Below, one piece after another: positions 46,318-56,379 of a stretch of 64,000 nt of DNA (its first letter is position 1; every line of letters begins with the position of its first letter). The stretch spans positions 372,001 to 436,000 of the forward strand of contig OZ017747.1 in the NCBI GenBank assembly GCA_963969365.1, read 5' to 3'. This DNA is from Asterochloris sp. CNOR1 (lineage: Eukaryota; Chlorophyta; Trebouxiophyceae; Trebouxiales; Trebouxiaceae). The notes beneath the pieces are model-generated. The model worked only from the letters and a program-made list of their open reading frames with translations, was not told the DNA's origin and did not search any database. A program made the translations under genes and the position numbers.

Positions 46318-49300
46318 CTACTGTGCTGGCATCTTTGCTCGGGCCACGCCAAGCATCGAGTCTCGGGTGACAAGTTCCATCAGCTTCTCAGGGCTCCAGC
46401 CTTCTGTGTTGGATGGTCGCTGGGGTAGCACCATGTAGCGCATGTCGGCTGTTGAGTCGTGCACACGGACGGCCACGTCAGGGTCCACCTCCAGCCCAAA
46501 CTCTGACAGCACTGCTCTGGGCTCCCTAATGGCGCGGGCACGATAACTTCTGCACGCAGCATGCAAAAGTTCTTGACTGGCAATAGGCACAGAGCACGGT
46601 CACTACAGTCATAAAGCATGCATGATAGTGGATCATGGGCCCCCATGTCTGGCACAAGGCTTGAACCAAGCACAGTAACTCCTGCAAGCAGCATGTCGTG
46701 GGCACAGTTACAGCCTCCAGCAGCTGGTGGTAGGATGCAAGAAGACAGCTCTGCAGGCATGCTGCAGAGCAAAAATCACACTGCAGCTGCAACATGTGAA
46801 ATTGTGCATCAATGCATAACGAGGCACTGCAGGGTGCCATGTGCCTTGCAAGGTTTTGCTGTGCAGCTGACCTGCTCTTATACCATGGCGGGGAGGCACC
46901 AAGAACACTGATCTGCAACACCAATAGCAATGTCAGTAGCCGACACACAGATACTTCAGGCTCAGAATAAAGCTGGCACACAATGCACCCACCGGGTAGC
47001 AGCTGCAGAGAGTGCACACAATCAGATTGTGAACCTGCAGGGCACGTAGTCTTGTCAAGAGCAGCCTCTGGAAGACTTCATCAGGAAACAGTGATAGGCC
47101 AGCATGGTAAAATGACTGCAGCAAGGAGTGCAGGAAGTCTGCTTGCCTGGTCAGTGTTCTCCACCACAGTGAGGACAGTGCCGGCCAGACTGGGCGCACC
47201 AGTGGGGGCCTTGTAGCCTGCAGCAGAGTGGTGCTGCTGTGGGCCACCACCCAACAGATGCGAGCAGATGAGCCAGATTGATACAAGCCGCCGAGAACAT
47301 TGTAGCCTGCAGCATATGTTTATGAGGGACTGATGCAGCCACCTGCTGCCCCACACCTCGGGACCACCCTGATCAGTTAAGTCAATTCCTTGTCCCAATC
47401 CACCAGGCGCAGGCCCCTGCAGGCATGCAACGTCCGGATGCAGTTCCCATCACCGCAGCCACAGCCTCTGAGTTTGCACCAAACATGCTTGGCAGGTCAT
47501 TGGGCAGGCCAATTCGTGCCCTGCTCAGGACAGCTGTGGGATGCCCTTCTGTGGGCATCTGCAGCCCACCTGGCGGTAGTTCCTTGGGAGTGAAATTGCT
47601 GGACGGAATTCCCATTTCCGCAGCCGCACCCGCAGCGTTCTTCAGCAAGCGCGCTTTGAAGGGTGGGTCGGTCCAGGCCCGTGCCACGAGCTGTGCCCCC
47701 AGCTGCTTGCGTCCCTTTGAGTCCAGAGCCTCAGTGGCCTCCCTCAATTCATTTGCTGTAATGATGCCCTTGCTGGTGAAGATCTGCAGGCACAAATATG
47801 AGTGACGGGCAATATTGGTAATTGCAGGCCCTAGCACCTTGTAATGCCTCATTTAAACGGCCGAGATGGTGCCCTTGCTGATGAAACCCTGCAGGCAAAT
47901 CTTTGATTGGGGGGCGTTTCTGGCCCCTGTGGCATGCGCACTTTTGCCAATTGGCCACGATAGGGCCCTGGCAGGTGAGCACCTGCAAGCACGTGTTGGG
48001 GTTGGAAGGGCGCTTTCAATGTGCGGGTCCCAGCCTTGCCTGCGAACACCTGAATTTTTTAAGTTTGAACATCAGGCTCTGTTGCAGGACACTGCTGGTG
48101 TTTGCAGGCGCCAGTGGCCTCACCCAGCTGGTGGACAGACATGATCCTATGCTGGCGCAGACCTGAAGACGGACCCTGAGTTCGTTTTAAGTTGACTGTG
48201 AGCCGCAGACAGCTCAGCAGAGGACAGCAGACTCCTGCAGACAAGTGCAGCAAACAAGTGCAGCAGGAGGTGCAGCGCAGTCAGCAAGGCAGCCGGCCCG
48301 AGCTGCACTTCCTGTCTGCAATGCTGGATGACCCCTGCAACAGCATCTCGTTCCCTCAGCTTCAGGCCAGCTGCAAATGCATTGTGCACGGTAGACTCCA
48401 CATGGGGTGGCCACCTCACACAAGGCTGACCTTGACAAGCGCATCAGTCAGCCGCCGCCGCTCCTGATCATCCCCCTCGGCGTCCACAGCATTCTGCTCC
48501 ACCACGGAGCGCCCCTCGTGCACATGGTCATGCCCATGCTCGTGGCTGTGCTCATGACCGTGCTCATGCCCATGCGTATGCTCATGGCTGTGCTCATGCT
48601 GTTGGGGTTGGCCGTGGCCTTGGCTGTGGCTGTGGGAGTGCTCGTGTGCGGGGTCCTGCCGCTGCTGCGTGATGAGGCTGCTGCGACGCTGGGCGTCCTC
48701 GAGCTGGCTCTGCAGCTGCTCCTGGGAGCCAGGCTCCAGCCAGGGCTGCAGCAGGCAGTCGCTTGCAGCCTGATGCAGGCATTGGCCCTCCAGCTGATGC
48801 AGGGAGGCAGGCTACAGCCAGGGCTATCAAGCGGCACCTTTCACAAGGTGAATATGGTGTGTTACTGAACTGAATGCCAGCAGGCATGCTGTCTCTACAT
48901 CGCCCCTCGGCACTTGACGCCCAATGGCAGTCACAGTGACTAACTCCAATGCTTGCCACAACCGCATACCATACCTGGCTAGCATAGGTGGCAGGCACCA
49001 GTCGTGCCGAGAACTCTGCCCAGCCACGCGAGTGGCCAGCCAGGTACACGCAGCTGTACCTCAGGACATGTCATGCGCAGCACAGAAGGTTCACCTGGTA
49101 GGTTTCAACATCCGCGGTGTCCTTTGCGAAGCCTGTGTAGCCTTCCCAGAGAGCCTGCAGGGCAGCAGCGGGCAGGTGGACACTTCTGCTGGCCTCCTCT
49201 GCTGGACCAGCTGACTAGGTCAAGGGCTGGTGCGGGCACCTGCAGCTGCTGGTGCTGCTGCAGGAGGCTGGGCGCACTCCACAGGAAGAGCACCCAGGGC

Positions 49301-51192
49301 CAGCTCCAACAGGACGAGCAGCACAAGTATCAACCTGGGCTGCGGCCAAAGCCCAGGGAAACAGCGCAGGCCTCCACGCCATCAAGCTGACTGAAGATGG
49401 CCCCAGTACAGCAGGGGCTGATGCCTGCTTCTTGGTGGTTGCAGCTGGCATAGCACACCTGACTGCTCATGACGACACAGGTCAGCAGCTGCCTGCCAGG
49501 CTCAGGCTGGGGGCCTCTCTGCCTTCCAAATGTGACCAGCAGTGGCAGCAACACGGGCGGCCTAGTGCCAGCTTTGCAGGGTACACAGGTCATGACAGCC
49601 TGAAGGGCGACAAGCTCACCCCATCTGTCCATGGGGAGCACAGCTGAGGGGTGTCTTACCTGCTGGTGGAAGCGCACTCTGTACAGAGGCTGCCGAGGAA
49701 TGTTCTGCCGGAAGGCCAGACCTTCCGGGTGCTCTGCATAACCCACGCACTCCCTCTCAACGACGCCGCACACTCCAAACAGGTAGCCTGCAGGCCACAT
49801 TTTAGCTTGCGGCTGTGTGCTAGCGAAAGCCTCAAACCCCAGGACGCCCTCTGCAGACAGCACTGCGGTGTCTGCCTTGATTGGCAAGACTTTGCTGCTG
49901 CATGCCACACGGCCACTCTCATGATTGTGAAAGCTGACACTAGAGTCTCAGCAAGTTAGCTGAGAGTACGACGAGGCATCAATGAGACACTGGCATCTTC
50001 GTGTCACTACTCCTCAATGCGCACCTGGCGTCCTCAAGTGGGGCCTCCGCCAGCGCACTGCAGAGTCCTCCCTTCTCACCCGCACCACATCGCCCTCCTT
50101 GAACCTGCAAGCAACAGGCCTATGCTGCTGCTGACGACAGTCAAAAGGGCTGGCTCAGCGAGCGCATGCTACTGCATGCAGCTGCACCACTGGAGTGGGG
50201 TCAAGGCATGTTATAGGCCGGCCCGACACCCCACAAAGTTCTATTGTTGATACATGCTGATTCCCAGCTTTGTCCCGGTCACTTTACAGACAGTCCTCTG
50301 CCCGTTCGACACCTGCTGGCTCGACACTTCAGCTCTGTCACAGGCAGGCATGCAGCCCTTTGCCTCAAGCATGCCACAGGCGGCCAGGCAGCAGATAGCC
50401 CCTGCCATTGAAAGACACGAGCTCACTTGACCTCTGGCTCAGTCACAGGCTTGCCCATGGCAGCATCGATGTCCCTCTGCGAGATGTTGCCCCGCTCCAT
50501 CTGGATGCTGGCCACGCTGGCTGCCCACTTCTCATAGTAGCTGCGGTGCTTGTAGGCTGCCTCTGGCAGATCCTCGAGGCCGCGGCGCAGCTCGTCAACG
50601 CTCAGAAGGCCCTTGGTCGACAGCTGCACAGGGCCGCAGCGCTGGCAGTCAGGACAAGGCAATTGGCGACAGGCCAGACTGGGGTGAGAGAGGATCTGGC
50701 AAAGTCTGAAGTCTAGGAAGAGACTGATAGAGCTCATCAGCTCTCAAAAAGCCCTTGACAGACAGCTGCAGTGCAGCCAGCGAGGTGCAGCAGCTGCAGC
50801 GGCACGACGGCTAGCGCCAGTCCACCAAGATACCCTGCTTAGCACCAAGCATGGACGTCCATGGTGCTTGCCACAAAGGCAGGACACTTGAGGCGGGACA
50901 TGAAGTGGACTGGGGGAACACAGCAGGTGAGGATCAATCATTCGCTGGTGAGCACACATGGGTCTCATTGGAGATATGAGGTGAGGCTAGTGGCAGGCCC
51001 TCCTGATCAGCAGCAGCAACAACCATGTGCATAGAAAGCAGGTGCCTCTTATGCACTACTCAGAAAGCTCACCAGGGATACCAGGGAGTGTGTCTGCAAT
51101 TCCCACTCCTGCAGCGTCTTCTCGGTGCGATCAATGGGGCCCATGTCCTCCTCCCTGCCCCCAATGTCTTGCTGCCCAATGCGCATAGACAT
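46318..51192 (-). CDS. Nitrile hydratase, beta and alpha subunits fused via a His-rich linker
   Basis: This is a metalloenzyme that hydrates nitriles to amides. Eleven exons phase to 521 codons: 51192-51073, 50623-50427, 50104-50025, 49787-49660, 49154-49095, 48811-48431, 47783-47570, 47217-47147, 47034-46993, 46912-46872 and 46549-46318. The beta part comes first: [67 protein letters not shown] and [14 protein letters not shown] linker with 19 His in about 44 residues (48517-48648; [17 protein letters not shown]) follows. The alpha part is [34 protein letters not shown] (metal site, cobalt-type CTLCSC), PPWYKS and [18 protein letters not shown], ending [17 protein letters not shown]. The exon 8 donor is GC. 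Bacteria usually encode the subunits separately; a fused His-rich form is known from the choanoflagellate Monosiga. The beta arginine region is only loosely conserved. Confidence 0.92.
47760..47995 (-). repeat. Ghost exon starts beside the nitrile hydratase alpha exon
   Basis: The acceptor and start of exon 7 (47783, [12 protein letters not shown]) have a copy 109 bp upstream in the gene (near 47891, FISKGTI with gcag before it). A third copy lies near 47983 ([11 protein letters not shown] after ttgcag). All lie in the intron after the His-rich exon, in the same orientation. Confidence 0.82.
50700..50775 (-). repeat. Ghost copy of nitrile hydratase exon 2 start
   Basis: After a cactgcag acceptor at about 50773 the minus strand reads [12 protein letters not shown], matching the start of the real exon 2 at 50623 ([12 protein letters not shown]). 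The copy diverges after some 45 bp. Confidence 0.82.
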
Positions 51193-51767
51193 GCCTGCAT
51201 ATGCAAGGGCACTGGATCATGATAGGTGTGCCTGCACAAACATGATCTCTCACCTTGAACAAGCTCACCAGGTCACTTTTTTTGGGAGTGGACGGCTCCT
51301 TGTTAGAGGTGCTGCCAAAGTTCCTATAGTGTTGTGTGCTCAGATGGTTTCAGAGCTGTCATCAGATAGGATTGCATACTTCCAGAATAGCTAGCTCATG
51401 TGGCTTGGCAGTGGCCGAGTGACGGGCTGTGGTGTTTGCTGCAAGCCAAATCTGACCGTCCCATCAATTTTCAGCAGAGGCAGCTTGGACCATTGTCAAC
51501 TTTGTGCAGCAAGACAAATACCTCTCAGACCAGCTGCTCAGCACCGATCGTCTTGTACTGTTGGCAGAAGCAGCAGCCTGCTCTGCAATCCTGGATGCTT
51601 GCTAGCACCCCGCCTCAGGCAAAGAAGCTCTGTGCTCGTCAGGTGCCCTCCATAGCCCCCGCAAGCGCAGTGTGTTGTCATGACAGAGTCTTCTGACTGC
51701 CTGTTCGTGGGGTTGCAGGTCAGCACCGCCAGAGCACTCTCCACAAAACCACCCGGATCCACAGGAC
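51193..51767. other. Divergent upstream region with a short orphan open frame
   Basis: It lies between the minus-strand nitrile hydratase start and the first possible plus-strand nuclease exon. On the plus strand, 51474-51605 follows a tttcag acceptor and reads AAWTIVNFVQQDKYLSDQLL and then LLAEAAACSAILDAC before a stop. It looks protein-like but has no identified partner exon. Confidence 0.35.
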
Positions 51768-54700
51768 ATGGCAGCCAAGTTGCTCAAGGCGCTGAGCTAT
51801 GAGCAGGCCCAGCGCTTTTGCAATGCGCCGGTGGGTTTGACCCAGCATGCCGCTGCCTCCACGCCCTGCTGCTGCTCAGCACACAGCATTTGTGCATTTC
51901 CGCACAGACCTGTCTTTGCTGAGATAATGCTGACAGCCTGCGCCACCATGCACATGCAGGGCCGTGCCAGCTGCTTCAACAGGTTTGCCCAGACCCAGCT
52001 GGCGTCTCTGCAGCTTGCGCTGCCCAATGTCTTTCAGCAGCAGGCCTGTTGTAAGCTTAATTCAGGTGCGCTATCTCCCTGTCTGCAACACCAAGCTGCA
52101 TTGTGCAGGCTGGCACAGTTGGGCCAAATCCCACATGCCCTCTACAGGGGCTTCAATCAAAGCCTGGCATGTGTACTTTTGCCTGTTGAGAGTGTGTCCA
52201 GCCATGAATCTGAGGGCCGTACATGCCCACAAGGCACCACCTTGTGGAGTCATTCAGCATGACGGGGTGTCACTTCAGCCAGAGCCCAAAATCTCTGCCT
52301 TGCCACGCTGCTGCACCACGCGCTGCCTGCAGATTGGCAAAGTACGCTGCCTGTTGATGCTTGGCAAGCATCATCATTTAGACATCCCTACCAGAGACCT
52401 GCATCCTGCTCTCCATGCAGACCATGCAAAGTGCCAAAGCCTGCATCCCCTGTGCACGCAGAATTTGCAAAGTATCCGGCCATGCCGGAACAGGACCGGC
52501 GCCAGTTGGTGCTCCAGACTGCCAGGGCAGTCATGGCCTGGGAGCCCAGCCTCATGAACCCTCAGCTCATTGCACAGAAGCAGCAGCAGGCGCAGTGGGG
52601 CAGGGTGAGGCAGGCAAAGTCGGGCTCCCAGGTCTCCGGTCCTTTGAGCTTGGCAGCGACTCAGCCCCAGCAGCCAGCGACGTTTAGCCAGCGCTTGGAG
52701 GAGCCTGCTCAGGCACAGTCACCGCCTGGACACTCGAGCAGGGCTGCTGCTGGCTTGCGGCCTGGAGTTGCTGAGGTGCAGCCAGCCAGGCGGCCACCTG
52801 ATGCAGCTGCCAGCCTGGCCCCTGCAGGCCTGCAACAGGCTCCACATATGGCCTCCTCTGCTCTGGCGATAGGCACCATAGGGAGCGAGGAGGCTGCTAG
52901 AAGCACAGGCAGCTCCCTAGCTGCCATTCAGCAACTTCCATCAGGCAGCTTGCTGAATGTATCCTCAGAGCATGACAGCTCCCCTGAAACCCCCTTGGCC
53001 CCGATTGATCCTTCGACAACAGATGCATCCTCCTCCCCTGAACTGGATGCCACCCGCAGAGGGACAAAGGCAGAGACCCTTGCATTCAGAACCAGCTTCA
53101 TCGCTTCAGCTGCTGCTGCCTCCTCAGCTGCTCAGCTCAGCCTGGCCCAGCCAGAGGAAGCAGGCACTCCAGGAGCCTCTCTTGGAGATGGGGAGCAGAG
53201 GACAGCCAAGTGGCATGCACTACGTGAGGGGCGCCTGACCGCAAGTGCCTTCGGCAATGCCCTCGGGTGAGCTGCAGCGCCCTACACGGAGATGCTCTGC
53301 AGCTGCCAGCGCCATTGGAGACGCCCTTTGATGCACTGCTGCTCTCCTCTGCTCCTCTTGATCGTGACAACCTCCTAGGTATGGACATGAAGCAGGGGTG
53401 TTACTTGAGGGGGCCATCACAACACTTGGCATGTGAGCTGGCCATCCAAGCTGTGCTGCTAAGCGGCTGCTGCACTTCCTTCTTTGCTCTGCTGCCGTGA
53501 CAACAATCACATGGCTATGTACCACGAAGCAACCTTTTCTTGTCCTGCCCACCTGCTGATATCTGCTGTGCCTGCATGTGCAGCTTCTGGGACGGCGGCA
53601 GGAGTGCCCTGTGGGAGGAGAAGCTCAAGCTGCGGCCACGCTTTGCCGGCAACGCAGCCACCATGTGGGGGACCAGCAGCGAGGATCTTGCGCTGCAGAG
53701 GTGCGCGCTGCGAGCGACTGCGATGTCACATGCCCTCAAGCAGTTGCCAGCTCCAGGCGTCAGCAGTGGCAGTGCAACAGACTTCTCTGGTTGGGATGTA
53801 TAAAGAGTATTTAGACCTTTTTCATTCCATGCGTAATGATGACACTGCAGCAGTGGACTGGTGCCAGCTGCTATGGCGTGGCAGATTTCCAAGCAAGCAT
53901 TGTGCAGGCAGACCCAAGGCATCTAGAACACCACTCCAAGCGGCCAGCATCCCCACTCTGAGCTGCTGTGCAGGTACCAGCAGATCACAGGGCACCAGGT
54001 GCAGGCCTGTCGCTTCCATGTGCTGCGCGACGACCTGGTGCACGGCTGGCTGGGGGCATCTCCAGACGGCCTGGTGGATGCGCTTGGTGCTCAGCCAGGT
54101 AAGTGCCTCCTTGCAATGTTGCTGCGTGGCTCTGCAGGCTGCCTTGCAACTGAGGCGTAAGCTCGGGGCGTTAACCTGCTTGTTGGCTGCTTGAAGGCTG
54201 CCGTACCAGGATGCCTTGAAGGCCTGCTTTAGAAATAGCTCCATCCTCAGATGTGCTGGTTGCAGTGTTGGACGTTCGAAACAGGTGGGTATGCTGGCAT
54301 GTTGCTGACTCTGCTGTAGCAGACAAGGACATGGCAGCCTGCAGAGGCAGCTTGGGACAGGAAAGTTGGGGGTTGTCCCAAAATGTACTGATGAACTGGC
54401 GAACACTTAAGAGGCACCCTCTGCCACTTGCTGCAAGAGGTTGCAGCTCTTGTCAGCAATGCAGGGCGTCGTGAGGCCCTGTCTACTGCTACCACTCAAC
54501 AGTGCCCTCGCCTTGCCCCATGTCCTGCAGGAGACCTGTCAGCGTCAGACCTTGTGGTTGGGCAGGGTGCGGGGATCCTTGCGGGGGAAGGGCCAGGGGT
54601 GCTTGAAATAAAGTGCCCCTTCAATCGCGGCAATCCTCAGGATGCAGCGCCGCCCAAGCTCCCGCAATGGTACTACATGCCCCAGGTCATTGCTTGCCTT

Positions 54701-55480
54701 TTAGCAAAACCACACACTGCAAGCTGCTCTGCAATGTGCTCCCTGACGGGGATATGTATTACAGGCTCTACGTGCTCTGAGCACAGGTGCATCGCTGCCA
54801 TTCACTCCCTGTTGTGGTCTGCATAGTTGGGTACAGCATCTCCCCCCTCAGCAGAATGCTTCAACCTTGCAAGTTGAAGCCTGTAAGGCTGCTCATACAG
54901 GATGTGAGCACTGTCAACTGCTGTCAGACAGCTTAGTCCCCCTGCTGCTGCGCAGGTGCAAGGCCTGATGGAGGTGTTTGACAGGGAGTGGTGCAATATG
55001 TTTATCTGGACCCAGAATGGCAGCGGCCTGTTCCATGTCAAGCGTGATCGCAGCTACTGGGATGCCTGCTTTGACGTGCTGGCCCAGTTCTGGTGGCAGC
55101 ATGTGGTCCCCGCAAAGCATGCTTTGCAGGCTGGCGACATGGAGAGCGCTCTGAGCTACAGGTGGGTGTCTTTGCCTCAGATGTGTTGTGTGCGTCAACA
55201 CAGCAGTACTCTGCTGCTTCACATTGTGGCACAAAACTGTGCTCCATGGTGTCCTGATTGAGGGCTTGCAAGCAGGACGGCCCAGCTCTATAAACCATCC
55301 ATTGGCTGCTGCAGGCCACATGAGGAGCACCCGCTTACCAAAACAGTCATGGCTCTGAGCAAGGACATGGCTTTTGGTGCTGCTGCAACAATGTACCCAC
55401 CAGACTTTGCTGGGCGGCAGACCAAAGTGCAGCTGGCCCCAAAAGCGCAGCTTGTGGCCCCACTGACAGCAAAAGAGTGA
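51768..55480 (+). CDS. YqaJ-type (lambda exonuclease family) nuclease
   Basis: This is a PD-(D/E)XK DNA exonuclease domain of the YqaJ/lambda exonuclease group, also found in plant and algal genomes. Firm exons: about 52395-53266, 53584-53700, 53974-54098, 54531-54685, 54956-55161 and 55315-55480. Core motifs are WHALREGRLTASAFGNALG, TMWGTSSEDLALQRYQQITG, GASPDGLVDA (catalytic Asp), VLEIKCPFN (Glu-x-Lys) and WYYMPQVQGLMEVF. Before the domain is a segment of about 200 residues rich in Q, A, P and S (about 52560-53140) with no recognised fold. The true start is unclear: an ATG at 51768 (MAAKLLKALSYEQAQRFCNA) is attractive but its phase does not join any strong acceptor. The first ATG in the main exon is 52482. 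Organelle or nuclear repair is a possible role (inference). Confidence 0.85.
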
Positions 55481-55685
55481 ACTTTCAGCGACCATCAATT
55501 CATTTGATAATGCAATGACATCAGTTGTTTGCAACCTGCTTTCAGTTTGGAATTTGCTTGTGAATTTCTTGAGCGTCATCAAGATCAGCGTCATCAAGAT
55601 CAGCCTGCCAGCTGGAACCATGCATCTTGATGGCGCTCACGAAACAGTTTATTTGCTTTTGCCCAGATATCATGAAAGCTCCAGC

Positions 55686-56231
55686 TCACTTCCTTTTGCC
55701 TTTGTCAGGGTTCTTTGGGCCCTTCTGCTGCGACTGCCGCGGTGGAGGTGGAGGGATGACACCAGCTTGCCCCAAGAGCCGCCCCACTGTTACAGATGGC
55801 TGGGCTCCAACTGACATCCAATACCTGCAGAGAGACCAGGTGTCAGGGTAGTGGATGCCAGGCAGGAGCTTTTGCAGGCCAGGCAGCTGTGGACTTACTT
55901 GATGCGATCGATGTCAAGGGTAATGTGTTTATTGCCGTCCTTCCCTGCAGCCCATAGGTTCTGAGTCGCACCCCCGCCCCCTTTGGCATGTTAGTGGGGA
56001 CCTTGCGCAGCAAGCCAATCCCATCTGACCTGGCAGTGGATCGTAGTGTCCTACCACCTCCAGGTGCCTGCCGTCTCTGGGAGCCCTGGCATCAGCTGCA
56101 AAGATTCTATAGAAGGGGAGATGCTGCAGCAGAATGAAACAATTTCAGTCAGCCCAGCCAGACCTGCCACACCTGAACAGCAAGAGACCTGCCTTGCGCC
56201 CAAAGCGAGCAAGCCTTAGTCTGACCACCAT
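55686..56231 (-). CDS. RPS16: Small-subunit ribosomal protein bS16, probably mitochondrial
   Basis: This is a component of the bacterial-type 30S subunit. Four exons phase to 105 codons: 56231-56193, 56123-56030, 55944-55899 and 55824-55686. Diagnostic segments are [64 protein letters not shown] and [13 protein letters not shown], with a basic tail. The first intron must use a GC donor (CGCAAG, then gcaggt), since the GT three bases later breaks the frame. There is no obvious transit peptide, as is common for nuclear-encoded S16. Assignment to mitochondrion rather than plastid is inference. It starts head to head with the GET3 gene. Confidence 0.93.
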
Positions 56232-56379
56232 GGCATCAGCTCGTGCCGGCTGCCTGTCCTCCAGCCGGTAGCATGGCCTGTCAACTGGTCCTGGTCAATG
56301 TTTCTCCTCTCTTGCTTTGCACGATCTGAGCTGAGCCCAGCAAGGCCCTGATCAACCCAGCGGGGCCTAAGCTAACATC
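56232..56379. promoter_or_regulatory. Compact bidirectional promoter, bS16 (-) and GET3 (+)
   Basis: Only 148 bp separate the two divergent start codons, so both promoters and 5' UTRs must lie here. A pyrimidine-rich run (tttctcctctcttgctttgc) at 56300-56319 is the only notable motif. No TATA box is apparent. Confidence 0.55.

Noticed and set aside
48517-48648. His-rich stretch as a zinc transporter loop
   Set aside because: There are no transmembrane segments. The flanking exons are nitrile hydratase beta and alpha and all phases join.
48407-48868. Hydrophobic plus-strand open frame looking like a membrane protein
   Set aside because: It is the reverse complement of His codons (cat/cac read as atg/gtg), which gives Met/Val-rich text. 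The real coding strand is minus.
48985-49060. Extra nitrile hydratase exon ([17 protein letters not shown])
   Set aside because: It reads well and has an acceptor, but inserting it breaks phase or brings a stop in the required frame. The neighbours join without it.
51908-52050. Plus-strand exon for the nuclease (FAEIMLTACATMHMQ region)
   Set aside because: Phase is incompatible with the exon ending at 51830, and no motif supports it.
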